Source: Nitrospira sp. (lineage in GTDB: Bacteria; Nitrospirota; Nitrospiria; Nitrospirales; Nitrospiraceae). From it: a stretch of DNA of 64,000 nt. This document shows, in pieces, positions 49,327 through 57,570 of the stretch. Where the stretch lies: NCBI GenBank assembly GCA_005116955.1, contig SWDI01000002.1, positions 283,508 through 347,507 of the forward strand, written 5' to 3'. The first letter of the stretch is position 1. The number at the start of each line of letters is the position of its first letter. Below the pieces are notes generated by a model that was not told the origin of the DNA, searched no databases, and saw only the letters and a list, made by a program, of their open reading frames with translations. The position numbers were made by a program, and so were the translations under genes.

Positions 49327-50151
49327 TCAACCACCGAACGCGCCGATCACCACCGCCAACAAGATCAGCGCGCTCCCAATCCACCCTTGAGTATCCAAGG
49401 TCTCGCCCAGAAAGTACCAGGATAACCAGGCCGCATAGGCCGGTTCAGACGCAAACAGTAACGCCACCTGCTGTGCCGGCACCTGCTGCTGTGCCCACAT
49501 CTGAACGGCAAAAGCCAGTGTCGCAAGTACGCCGGTCACTCCAAGACCAATCAGTAAGACAGCCGTTGGCGAAAAAGCGCTTGCGCTTGCCTCCTCCCAC
49601 CAGGGAGCCGGAAGAAACAGCACCGTCATCGCCACCATCTGCCACACCAGCAATGATGGCGCGTCGAATTGACGTGTGAACCGTTCGAGACAAATGATAT
49701 GTCCCGCGAAGGCAGCGGCGCACCCGATCGTCATGAGATCACCCAGGTTCATCGCGGTGCTCGGCTTCACCAATAGCCAGAGTCCAACCAACGCCATTGC
49801 CGTGGCGAACACCACCCGTCGGTCGATCCGCATCAGAATCAAAGGAACAAAAATGACATAGAGCGCCGTCAGAAAGGCCGAACTGGACGCAGTCGTATGC
49901 TGAAGTCCAACCGTTTGCAATACGTAGCCAAGAAAGAGGAAGAGCGTGGTGAGCGCGCTCGCCATGAGCAGAGCACGATCGTGATGCAATCGATGGCGAC
50001 TCACAGCAAACCATAACAGGATCAGTAGAGTACCTAGGAAAAATCTGAGCAACAGGAAGGAAAGTGGCGAGATCTGTTCAAGCGCGGCCTTGGTAGCGGG
50101 AAAGGTGGCACCCCAAATGAGGGTGGTCAGGAGAAGGGCAATTCGCGGCAT
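49327..50151 (-). CDS. EamA/DMT-family transporter
   Basis: 274 residues with about ten hydrophobic helices in two repeats. The family signatures are visible: LLTTLIWGATFPATKAALEQISPLSFLLLRF in the first half and LLFASEPAYAAWLSWYFLGETL in the second. Drug/metabolite exporter family; substrate unknown. ATG 50151 has only a weak ribosome site. It lies 23 bp upstream of the unknown gene at 49303 and may be co-transcribed with it. Confidence 0.9.
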   Translation of the reverse strand: MPRIALLLTTLIWGATFPATKAALEQISPLSFLLLRFFLGTLLILLWFAVSRHRLHHDRALLMASALTTLFLFLGYVLQTVGLQHTTASSSAFLTALYVIFVPLILMRIDRRVVFATAMALVGLWLLVKPSTAMNLGDLMTIGCAAAFAGHIICLERFTRQFDAPSLLVWQMVAMTVLFLPAPWWEEASASAFSPTAVLLIGLGVTGVLATLAFAVQMWAQQQVPAQQVALLFASEPAYAAWLSWYFLGETLDTQGWIGSALILLAVVIGAFGG

Positions 50152-50234
50152 AGTCAATGGTGAATGATCACGTATGAATGTTGAACGGACCCAACAGGTC
50201 AGCATTCATAGTAACCGTTCACCATTGCACATCT

Positions 50235-50438
50235 TTACGGTCTGCACAGAGGACACAGCCGGTCTCGGTTGACTCCAGCCTGTTCCATGGCACGGAGCGC
50301 CCGCTCTTTATCGGGATAGTCGAACCATCCCCCTTCCCAGAAATCGCTGGACGTTGAGACGGACGGTACTTCCGAGCACCGGTCTCGGTGGAGCGTCACA
50401 CGATCGATCGAGCGGGCAATGTGAACCCAATAGATCAT
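50235..50438 (-). CDS. Small cysteine-tailed unknown protein
   Basis: 67 residues, not recognised. It ends CPLCRP and holds a second cysteine in HRDRCSEV, with a strongly patterned middle (WEGGWFDYPDKERALRAMEQAG). The composition looks coding and the ending suggests a metal or RNA contact. No ribosome site is seen before ATG 50438. Short length keeps this uncertain. Confidence 0.55.
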   Translation of the reverse strand: MIYWVHIARSIDRVTLHRDRCSEVPSVSTSSDFWEGGWFDYPDKERALRAMEQAGVNRDRLCPLCRP

Positions 50439-50518
50439 GCTAACCGGTGAGAGGTAAAGGGTGAGTGGTAAGGAGCTTTCACAGCTGGATCACGCCTTAC
50501 TCCTAACCCATGACCAGT

Positions 50519-50695
50519 TCATGCGAGGAGTTGCCACTCATCCTTCTCGATGAAGCACTTCACACCGGTCTGCAACTTCTTGACATCGTCTTTTTCGAAG
50601 AGCTTCATGTAGCGCTCGATTCGATCCTCGTCATCGATTCGTTCTTCTTGCATTACTCCGTTATTGCCTTTATACCGTCGAATCAACACTGACAT
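50519..50695 (-). CDS. Small unknown protein
   Basis: 58 residues beginning MSVLIRRYKGNNG. It is charged and helical (DDEDRIERYMKLFEKDDVKKLQTGVKC). An AAGGAGG ribosome site precedes ATG 50695 at good spacing, which is the main support. Function unknown. Confidence 0.6.
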   Translation of the reverse strand: MSVLIRRYKGNNGVMQEERIDDEDRIERYMKLFEKDDVKKLQTGVKCFIEKDEWQLLA

Positions 50696-50858
50696 TGAAG
50701 CCCTCCTTATGAAGCTGGCAGTTTGGTTGCCTATGTTGCTAGAATAAACGTCTCGTTGTGAGCCGGTCAAGATCGCTTGGAAGAGGTCACCTTGTCAAGT
50801 CCAAGACCGAGTTCCGTATGAGATCGCTACAATAGAGATACAGAAAGGACCTAATTCC

Positions 50859-51173
50859 GTGCCCCTCTACGAGTACCATTGTGGACAGTGCGAGAAACAA
50901 TTCGAAGCCACTCAATCCGTGTATGCCAGGGTCGAAGACACGGAATGCCCATTTTGTCAGGCTCGCCAGGCAACCCGACTCATGTCTTCATTTACGTCTA
51001 CTGTCGTCGGCGATCGCAAGCCAGGCTTTACTGAGCTGAAAGCCAAGGCTATGAACGAGGAACGGATGCAGCGCTTCGCCAAGTTGCCGCCGCTGAATGC
51101 CATGCGCACTATGCCACCGCCGAACGTCACATCAGAATCAGATCCTACACCAACAGAAGGGTCAACTTCTTGA
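50859..51173 (+). CDS. FmdB-family zinc ribbon protein
   Basis: 104 residues, GTG start. The N-terminal FmdB ribbon is complete: MPLYEYHCGQCEKQFEATQSV, then TECPFCQARQATRLMSSF, giving two CxxC pairs. The second half is a long unstructured tail. Family members are small putative regulators; none has a settled role here. It is followed by the periplasmic binding protein gene after 55 bp. Confidence 0.9.
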   Translation: MPLYEYHCGQCEKQFEATQSVYARVEDTECPFCQARQATRLMSSFTSTVVGDRKPGFTELKAKAMNEERMQRFAKLPPLNAMRTMPPPNVTSESDPTPTEGSTS

Positions 51174-51228
51174 GCATCCACTCCCAGTGCATGGTCGGTC
51201 CCAACGTCCTGTGGGAACAGGCGACTCA

Positions 51229-52050
51229 ATGACCCTGGGACGGTTCGTAACCGGGCTGCTCGTCGGACTGATCTTCTGTGTATCCCATGCCGACACCTTC
51301 GCTCAAACAGCTGGAAGCCTCGTCATTGCCGGCGACGGACCGGAGCAAAGGACCATCGAGGCCTTGGCTCGAGCCTTTGAAAAAGCCAATCCCCGTGCCT
51401 ATGTCGACATCCTGTGGGACGAAAATTCCAAGCCGTTGCAATTAGTCACAACAGGCCAGGCCCAGATTGCCGTCACGGGTATCGAAGATCCCGCTTTCGC
51501 GACGACTCAGATAGGTTGGGATGGAATCGGCATTTTAGTCCATTTATCGAACTTCACCAAAGAGGTGACGAAGCAGCAAGTTGCCGACATTTTTTCGGGA
51601 AAGATCAAGGAGTGGTCTGAACTGGGCGGACCGGAGACGAAGATTCTGCTGATCGACAGGCCACGCAACCAGAACGTTCGAGACACCTTCGAAACCCAAC
51701 TCGGGATTACGGGAAAAATCGCTGAGGCCGCCAAAGTACTCGGCGGAGATGAGGTCGTCGTGAAGACCGTCGTTGGCACCCTACCACCCCTCTCTGCAGT
51801 TGCCTATATTTCGCTGAGTACCGGCCTCTCGGCCGTCTCAGACGGCGTCGCCGTCCGCTTACTACCGATGGATAAGGTTGAACCGGAAGTGCCAACCGTG
51901 AAAGACGGCCGCTACAGCCTTCGTCGCCCGCTGCTGCTGCTTTCCAAAAAAGAACCGAATGTCTTGGTAGAGGCCTTTTCAACATTTGCGCTCTCCCCTC
52001 CCGGACAAACGATTATCGGAGACATGTATGTTCCGATGCCGAAGAAATAG
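51229..52050 (+). CDS. Periplasmic phosphate-binding (PstS-like) protein
   Basis: 273 residues. A signal peptide (about 1-25, ending TFAQ) precedes a PBP-type fold: GSLVIAGDGPEQRTIEALARAFEKANP, then GWDGIGILVHLSNF, KQQVADIFSGKIKEWSELGG and the C-terminal SLRRPLLLLSKKEPN. These motifs are those of PstS-like phosphate-binding proteins. No pstCAB or other ABC genes follow, so its partner is missing nearby; it may act in sensing rather than uptake. Confidence 0.85.
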   Translation: MTLGRFVTGLLVGLIFCVSHADTFAQTAGSLVIAGDGPEQRTIEALARAFEKANPRAYVDILWDENSKPLQLVTTGQAQIAVTGIEDPAFATTQIGWDGIGILVHLSNFTKEVTKQQVADIFSGKIKEWSELGGPETKILLIDRPRNQNVRDTFETQLGITGKIAEAAKVLGGDEVVVKTVVGTLPPLSAVAYISLSTGLSAVSDGVAVRLLPMDKVEPEVPTVKDGRYSLRRPLLLLSKKEPNVLVEAFSTFALSPPGQTIIGDMYVPMPKK

Positions 52051-52072
52051 TTCTTCATCGAAGGAGGTCACG

Positions 52073-52525
52073 ATGGCTCCCCACTTCCTGATGCCCTTCC
52101 TGATGGTCTCGTTGTTTGAGCTCGCCTACCTCCCCCTACCCTCCCTTGCCGAAGAGGGAGTGATCGTCGACGGAGCGGGCTACACGCTGCACGACACAGA
52201 ATCGATCAAGGGGCACGACGAACAGAAAGTCGCGAAGGACCCCGTCTGCGATAGCAGCAGAAAACCAAAGATCGTGCGTGTGGAACCGGACGAAGCCAAG
52301 CCGGGACAAACAATCACGATTAAAGGTGAGCACTTTGGAACCAGAGATTGCTTCCGCGGCGTGGCATTCAGTGCAGCCGGATCCACCAAGATTGCCTACA
52401 CGTTTGTGAACGACACGACCGTCGAAGCGACGGTTCCGGAGATCCAGCCCGGCATGTCCTTCATCGACGTCGTGGCCAGCGGAGGGAACGCCCGCTCGAA
52501 AGCCTTTTTGGTACAGGCTAGATAG
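52073..52525 (+). CDS. Secreted IPT/TIG-domain protein
   Basis: 150 residues. A signal peptide (about 1-27) is followed by a linker and a single IPT/TIG immunoglobulin-like domain (about 65-150): PKIVRVEPDEAKPGQTITIKGEHFG, then TFVNDTTVEATVPEIQPG. IPT/TIG domains bind ligands or proteins. An AAGGAGG ribosome site sets ATG 52073. It starts 22 bp after the phosphate-binding protein and likely shares its transcript. Confidence 0.87.
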   Translation: MAPHFLMPFLMVSLFELAYLPLPSLAEEGVIVDGAGYTLHDTESIKGHDEQKVAKDPVCDSSRKPKIVRVEPDEAKPGQTITIKGEHFGTRDCFRGVAFSAAGSTKIAYTFVNDTTVEATVPEIQPGMSFIDVVASGGNARSKAFLVQAR

Positions 52526-52598
52526 CAACTCGACAATAATATCCCGCGTCATGTATCGTATTCGTAGAGAATCTACTGTCTGTCTGGGAGTGCATCTC

Positions 52599-52973
52599 AT
52601 GCAAACTTTCAGGTGCCAACGAGCTGTCCCGGTCGCACTCCTTATCGCAGCCCTTTCCATGTCCCTGCCAGCTGCGGCAACCCCACCCACCAAGGAACGA
52701 CTTCCCCTGACGCTCAGCGGATCCGGCTGCGACAGCAAGGAGACTCAGATAACGACCGTCTTACAGAGCATTCCCGGTGTCACCGGCATCTACTTCAACC
52801 GTGTCCCAAACCATGTCCTCGTCGACATTACCACCGGCACCACGACCGCAGCGGATGTCATCAAGCGTGTCAACGCTGCAGCTGCCTCATGGCAATGCAA
52901 GGTTGAGTTCATAGAAGGATGTATCTCGGCCTCCATGCCCACAGCATCAGCCGCCCCGCACCATAGTGAGTAG
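52599..52973 (+). CDS. Secreted HMA-like domain protein
   Basis: 124 residues. A signal peptide (about 1-28, ending PAAA) precedes an HMA-like fold (about 35-105): TKERLPLTLSGSGCDSKETQ, PGVTGIYFNRVPNHVLVDI and TAADVIKRVNAAA. The usual metal motif CxxC is reduced to a single cysteine (GCDSK), and a second cysteine lies at the C-terminal SWQCKVEF. So classic copper transfer is doubtful. It follows the IPT/TIG gene and may belong to the same secreted group. Confidence 0.75.
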   Translation: MQTFRCQRAVPVALLIAALSMSLPAAATPPTKERLPLTLSGSGCDSKETQITTVLQSIPGVTGIYFNRVPNHVLVDITTGTTTAADVIKRVNAAAASWQCKVEFIEGCISASMPTASAAPHHSE

Positions 52974-52999
52974 CGCCACGTGTCCCCTCGAAACGTGTT

Positions 53000-53337
53000 C
53001 TACATGATCAGCTCCACAAGACCGTAGACCTCCTGCTGTATAGCTGCAGAGCGGATCTCCCCTCGGACGGCGGCATCTGAGAAATTGCCGATCGCCCAAT
53101 TGTCGACACTGGTTCTCGTCAATTGCTTAAGGGCCAGCGCACCGGCCCATGCGATCCTGTCCAGCTGATAGGCCAGGCCGTCGGCCAACGATAGAAACCC
53201 CAGGTTAGCTCGCGATCAAACACCTCAACCTTCAAATCATTCATGGCGTCGGTTGTCTCGCTAAAGGTGACAAATCCATCCACGAAACCTGTCAGCGATG
53301 CCAGAGCAACGCACGCCTTGCAAGCACTAGCAAGCAT
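53000..53337 (-). pseudogene. Probable frameshifted small gene
   Basis: Two frames join at the run GGGG near 53202: the upstream part (from ATG 53337, MLASACKACVALASLTG...ELTWG) and the downstream part (FLSLADGLAYQLDRIAWAG... to the stop at 53000). One extra G would give a single 113-residue helical protein. Either a real pseudogene or a base-call error. No family is recognised. It lies divergent from the HTH-PBP regulator. Confidence 0.45.
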
Positions 53338-53350
53338 ACTTTACATCTAT

Positions 53351-53362
53351 CATTTTAAAATG
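53351..53362. promoter_or_regulatory. 12-bp palindrome upstream of the HTH-PBP regulator
   Basis: CATTTTAAAATG, a perfect palindrome, 13 bp before the regulator start and next to a TTTACA box at 53340-53345. It is a candidate operator or autoregulatory site. Confidence 0.45.
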
Positions 53363-53375
53363 CTACATCGTTACC

Positions 53376-54557
53376 ATGAAAGGCTCAAAGACTGAAGCCG
53401 AATTGGCCCCGCAATTCTCGAATCGCCTAAAATCGCTTCGCACCCAGAAAGGCTTGTCGCAGGGCCAGCTGGCGAATCAAACTGGCATTACCCGGCAAGC
53501 TGTCTCTGCCATCGAATCCAATCTGTACTTACCGACGACCGTGATCGCCCTTCGATTGGCCTCCATCCTCTCCTGTCGTGTGGAAGACCTGTTCAGCCTC
53601 GTTCCAACGGAGGACATGATCGAGGGCACCCTGATTGGCCATCTCCCCCAAGCAAAGACGAGGGCTCACCCGATTCGAGTCAAAGTGTCAACCGTTGGAA
53701 CGCGGACGGTCGTGCGGCCTGTCACCGACTTGGGAGAGCAGCTCTCCTTCGCCATCCCAGCCGATGGCTATGTCACCGAGACGGACAGCAAGCGATCCGG
53801 CACCACCGTTCACGTGAAACTCTCCCGTGATCGAGAAGCGGTCCAACAGGAAATCTCGGTGGCTGGCTGTGATCCGGCAATCTTTTTGGTCGGTGAACAT
53901 CTACGACGACACAAAGACCAGACGACCGTCGTGGGTTGGAGCATGGGAAGCACGGCCGCACTCCAGTCGCTGCAACGAGGCGAGGTGCATGTCGCCGGCA
54001 TGCATCTCTATGATCCAGTCACAGGCGAATCGAATCTGCCGTTTCTTAGACGGTCTCTGAAAGGGACCGATTATGAAGTGGTGACCTTCGCAACCTGGGA
54101 GGAAGGATTCCTCGTTCACCCGGGTAATCCCAAATCTATTCGCACGGCCGCTGATCTGACGGAACCTCTCGTAACCCTCGTGAATCGAGAAAAGGGTTCG
54201 GGAGCAAGGCTGTTGCTCGATCAACGGTTGCGGCCAGCCGGGATACAGCCCACTCAAGTTCTCGGGTATGACCGAATTGTGTCATCCCATTTCGAGGTGG
54301 CCAGGACCATTGCGGAACACCACGCCGACGTTGGAATTGGGATTCGGTCCGCTGCACAGCAGTTCAACTTGGATTTCATCCCACTACAAACAGCACGCTA
54401 TGACCTGGTTGTGCCCAAACTGTACCTCAAGTTGCATCCCACCCTTGCCCATCTGTTCGAGGCCCTTGTCAGCCACTCATTCAGAAACGAGATCGAAGCC
54501 CTCGGCGGATACGACACGAGCGAAACGGGAAAAGCCCAGGCCTTGCGGACCAGCTGA
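53376..54557 (+). CDS. XRE helix-turn-helix fused to substrate-binding domain
   Basis: 393 residues. The N-terminal XRE helix-turn-helix (about 15-70: RLKSLRTQKGLSQGQLANQTGITRQAVSAIESN) is joined to a C-terminal PBP-like sensor (about 150-393: VVGWSMGSTAALQSLQRGEVHVAG, FATWEEGFLVHPGNP, NREKGSGARLLLDQ). This is the plan of one-component regulators that bind a small oxyanion and control an adjacent transporter. Its position directly before the porin and modABC suggests molybdate or tungstate as ligand. There is no classical ModE in this window. Confidence 0.88.
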   Translation: MKGSKTEAELAPQFSNRLKSLRTQKGLSQGQLANQTGITRQAVSAIESNLYLPTTVIALRLASILSCRVEDLFSLVPTEDMIEGTLIGHLPQAKTRAHPIRVKVSTVGTRTVVRPVTDLGEQLSFAIPADGYVTETDSKRSGTTVHVKLSRDREAVQQEISVAGCDPAIFLVGEHLRRHKDQTTVVGWSMGSTAALQSLQRGEVHVAGMHLYDPVTGESNLPFLRRSLKGTDYEVVTFATWEEGFLVHPGNPKSIRTAADLTEPLVTLVNREKGSGARLLLDQRLRPAGIQPTQVLGYDRIVSSHFEVARTIAEHHADVGIGIRSAAQQFNLDFIPLQTARYDLVVPKLYLKLHPTLAHLFEALVSHSFRNEIEALGGYDTSETGKAQALRTS

Positions 54558-54588
54558 AGGTGAACCTCGTGAAGGCTGTGACCCCGTC

Positions 54589-56121
54589 ATGAATGAGATG
54601 GAAAGGAACAAACACCTCGGTATTCTGAGCACTGTGGCCATAGGTATCGTGACAATTTTTGCAACCGGCATGGCTCTGGCTGAAGAGCCATTACCTGGGG
54701 CATCCTCCCCTCCCTCAACGCGCCCTGTTCCGAATCTGGTCGATTCGATCTTTGCCATCAAACAGCGAACAGACGCACAGACAGAGAAAAGCTTGATCGA
54801 ACCGGCTGATGCAGTACTGATTCAACGGCGAGAGGTGGAATGGAGCCGCCACTTACGTACGGCTCTATACCTGCCTGACTGGATCGACTTGGGGTTAGAA
54901 AACAGGACACGGTTCGAATCGTATGACCATCCCTGGCGGACCAGTCAAGCCATCGGCAATGGTCAGACTGATCCTCAAATCCTACTAAGATCCCGCCTAC
55001 GATTCGGATTGGGAGGAAATGGCCCTTTCCGGTTTCTCTTTGAGGGACAGGACGCACGGGTTTATTTAAACAAAGATCCCGGTGATTTCCGAGACAGTAC
55101 GACCGTCAATGAATTCGACATCCTACAATTACTCGGCGCCTTAACTCTACACAACGTATTCGGAAGTGGTCTGCGTACCGACATTCACGTCGGACGTATG
55201 ACGATGGACTTCGGCCGCCGCCGGCTGATCGCACGCAATGATTTTCGGAATACGTCGAACGCATTCGATGGGTTTCACTGGCAAGTCAGTCAGGGCCAGA
55301 CCTGGCGAGTCCGGGCATTTTTTGTAGAACCAGTCATCCGAAGCGACGTGCAGCTTGATGAGCAGAACAGCAAGTCCCTGTTTTGGGGAAGCTATTTCGA
55401 GAGCCGGCACGTTCCCTGGTTTCAGGTCGATGCTTACTATTTGGGCCTGAATGACCGGCACGTACCAAATGTATCAAGCCATCGGACCTACTCTACGTTC
55501 GGAGGCCGCCTATCTAAAAACCCCAAGCCTGGCGAACTGGACTACGAAATTGAAAGTGCGTGGCAGATTGGAACGCGTGGAGACACCGATCACTTCGCCC
55601 ATTTTCAGCATCTTGATCTCGGCTATACTTTTAACCTCCCTTGGGCTCCTCGATTGCTGTTTCACTACGACTATGCCAGCGGAGACCGGCAGCCAGGTGA
55701 TAGTCAGGATGAAGGATTTGATACGTTGTTCGGAGCGCGACGCTGGGAGCTGATGCCGACCGGCACGTTCGGGCCATTTTTCCGGACCAACCTCAATTCG
55801 CCGGGCTGGCGTCTTATTGTCAATCCGGCACCTGGCTGGATTGTGCAGGTCAAACATCGCGTCTGGTATTTGGCTCAAAGCCAGGATGTCTTCGGTAATT
55901 CTGGGCTACAAGATACCACCGGACAAGCCGGAAACTCATTAGGGCATGACGTCGAATTACGCGCACAATGGGCGCTCAGCGCCAATATGGATTTCGATAT
56001 TGGGTACGTGCATTGGTTCAAGGGATCCTATTTCGACCGCCTCCCCAGCTCCGCGGGTCTTCCCCTCGGAGGAAACAAAGATACAGACTACTTTTATCTC
56101 CAAATGCGCGTGAGGGTGTAG
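54589..56121 (+). CDS. Alginate-export-type outer-membrane porin
   Basis: 510 residues. A signal peptide (about 1-30, ending ALAEE) precedes a beta-barrel of the alginate export family: LGLENRTRFESYDHPWR, ILLRSRLRFGLGG, DIHVGRMTMDFGRRRLIARNDFRN and the terminal strand FYLQMRVRV, ending in an aromatic-hydrophobic pattern. It starts 31 bp after the regulator and ends 10 bp before modA, so it likely serves the same substrate. Whether it passes molybdate or another anion is inference. Confidence 0.85.
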   Translation: MNEMERNKHLGILSTVAIGIVTIFATGMALAEEPLPGASSPPSTRPVPNLVDSIFAIKQRTDAQTEKSLIEPADAVLIQRREVEWSRHLRTALYLPDWIDLGLENRTRFESYDHPWRTSQAIGNGQTDPQILLRSRLRFGLGGNGPFRFLFEGQDARVYLNKDPGDFRDSTTVNEFDILQLLGALTLHNVFGSGLRTDIHVGRMTMDFGRRRLIARNDFRNTSNAFDGFHWQVSQGQTWRVRAFFVEPVIRSDVQLDEQNSKSLFWGSYFESRHVPWFQVDAYYLGLNDRHVPNVSSHRTYSTFGGRLSKNPKPGELDYEIESAWQIGTRGDTDHFAHFQHLDLGYTFNLPWAPRLLFHYDYASGDRQPGDSQDEGFDTLFGARRWELMPTGTFGPFFRTNLNSPGWRLIVNPAPGWIVQVKHRVWYLAQSQDVFGNSGLQDTTGQAGNSLGHDVELRAQWALSANMDFDIGYVHWFKGSYFDRLPSSAGLPLGGNKDTDYFYLQMRVRV

Positions 56122-56131
56122 GAAACGATCC

Positions 56132-56899
56132 ATGAAACCACTTCTACTCTGGTTAAGCCTGTGTGCCATGATAAGCACAGATATCGTCCGTGCCGAGGAG
56201 ATCACGATTGCTGCCGCATCTGATCTGAGTTTTGCCTTCAAGGAGCTTATTTCAGAGTACGAGACGGCCAGCGGCAACCAGGTGAAGTTGACGTTGGGTT
56301 CATCAGGCAACTTCTTTGTGCAAATTCAGAATGGTGCCCCGTTCGACCTCTACTTCTCTGCTGATATCTCCTATCCAAAGAAATTGGAAGAAGCCGGCCT
56401 GATCGTGCCAGGATCACTCTATCGCTATGCCATTGGACGCATCGTCCTCTGGACCAGGCATGAATCGCCTATCGATGTCACGCAAGGCATTGCAGCGCTT
56501 CGTCACCCATTTGCCAAGACAATTGCAGTTGCGAACCCTAGACATGCGCCGTATGGCCGAGCGGCAATCGCCACGATGGAACATTTCAAAATGTACGATG
56601 ACGTCAAAGACCGGCTGGTCCTAGGAGAAAACGTCTCGCAGGCCGCGCAGTTTGTTGAATCTGGCGCCGCCGATATCGGCATCATTGCGCTCTCATTGGC
56701 ACTTGCACCTGCCATGAGCACGAAGGGAATCTATTGGGAGATCCCCGCGGCGGCGCACCCGACACTTGAGCAAGGAGCCGTCATCGTCAAGGCATCGAAA
56801 CGAGCAGGCTCGGCGAAGCAGTTTCTTGAGTTTGTGAAGAGCCGGCAAGGAGTGGCCATCATGACGCGCTATGGATTTGTAGCCTCGAGGTCCCGATGA
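56132..56899 (+). CDS. modA: Molybdate ABC transporter substrate-binding protein
   Basis: 255 residues with a signal peptide (about 1-21, ending VRAEE). The ModA signature ITIAAASDLSFAFKELISEYE opens the mature protein, followed by LTLGSSGNFFVQIQNGAPFDLYFSADISYP and the AVANPRHAPYGRAAIATME loop that contacts the oxyanion. It binds molybdate or tungstate in the periplasm. It overlaps modB by 4 bp. Confidence 0.94.
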   Translation: MKPLLLWLSLCAMISTDIVRAEEITIAAASDLSFAFKELISEYETASGNQVKLTLGSSGNFFVQIQNGAPFDLYFSADISYPKKLEEAGLIVPGSLYRYAIGRIVLWTRHESPIDVTQGIAALRHPFAKTIAVANPRHAPYGRAAIATMEHFKMYDDVKDRLVLGENVSQAAQFVESGAADIGIIALSLALAPAMSTKGIYWEIPAAAHPTLEQGAVIVKASKRAGSAKQFLEFVKSRQGVAIMTRYGFVASRSR

Positions 56900-57570
56900 A
56901 TTGGATGGCCATTTGGGTGACGTGCAAACTAGCAACCCTCACGTCCCTCACCTTATTGATCATCGGCCTCCCCATCGCCTATTGGTTGACCTATTCCAAA
57001 TGGCGTTGGAAGTTTCTGATCGAATCGATCGTGGCCTTGCCCTTAGTGCTGCCGCCCACGGTGCTGGGGTTCTACATTCTCATCGCCATCGGACCACACA
57101 GCCCAATTGGTCGCTTCTACACAGATCTCGTTGGCCATCCGCTGCCGTTCAGCTTTCAAGGGTTGCTCCTGGCGTCCATTCTCTATAGTTTGCCCTTTGC
57201 TGTTCAGCCATTTGCCACTGCCTTCGAGCAGGTAGATCGAAAGCTCATCGAAGCCTCCTGGACGCTTGGGCTCTCCAAACTGAAGACCTTCATCCATCTT
57301 ATTCTGCCGCTCTCAACAACTGGACTGATAACTGGAGTGGTCCTGAGTTTCGCCCATACGTTGGGCGAGTTTGGCGTTGTCTTGATGGTTGGCGGCAATA
57401 TCGAGGGTATCACGCGTACGGTCTCAATTGAGATTTACGACGAAGTACAGGCTCTCAACTACGCCGCGGCAGCCAAGACTTCTGCCTTGCTCCTTCTCGT
57501 GTCCTACGCCGTCTTGTTGCTGGTCTATGCCATGAATCGTCGTGTCTGGTCGGTATGGCCCCAGAAATAA
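56896..57570 (+). CDS. modB: Molybdate ABC transporter permease
   Basis: 224 residues with five or six membrane helices. The permease EAA-type loop is visible as EASWTLGLSKLKTFIHLILPLS, which contacts ModC. PLVLPPTVLGFYIL and AHTLGEFGVVLMVGGNI are characteristic of ModB. It overlaps modA by 4 bp and modC by 16 bp. Confidence 0.95.
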   Translation: MNWMAIWVTCKLATLTSLTLLIIGLPIAYWLTYSKWRWKFLIESIVALPLVLPPTVLGFYILIAIGPHSPIGRFYTDLVGHPLPFSFQGLLLASILYSLPFAVQPFATAFEQVDRKLIEASWTLGLSKLKTFIHLILPLSTTGLITGVVLSFAHTLGEFGVVLMVGGNIEGITRTVSIEIYDEVQALNYAAAAKTSALLLLVSYAVLLLVYAMNRRVWSVWPQK

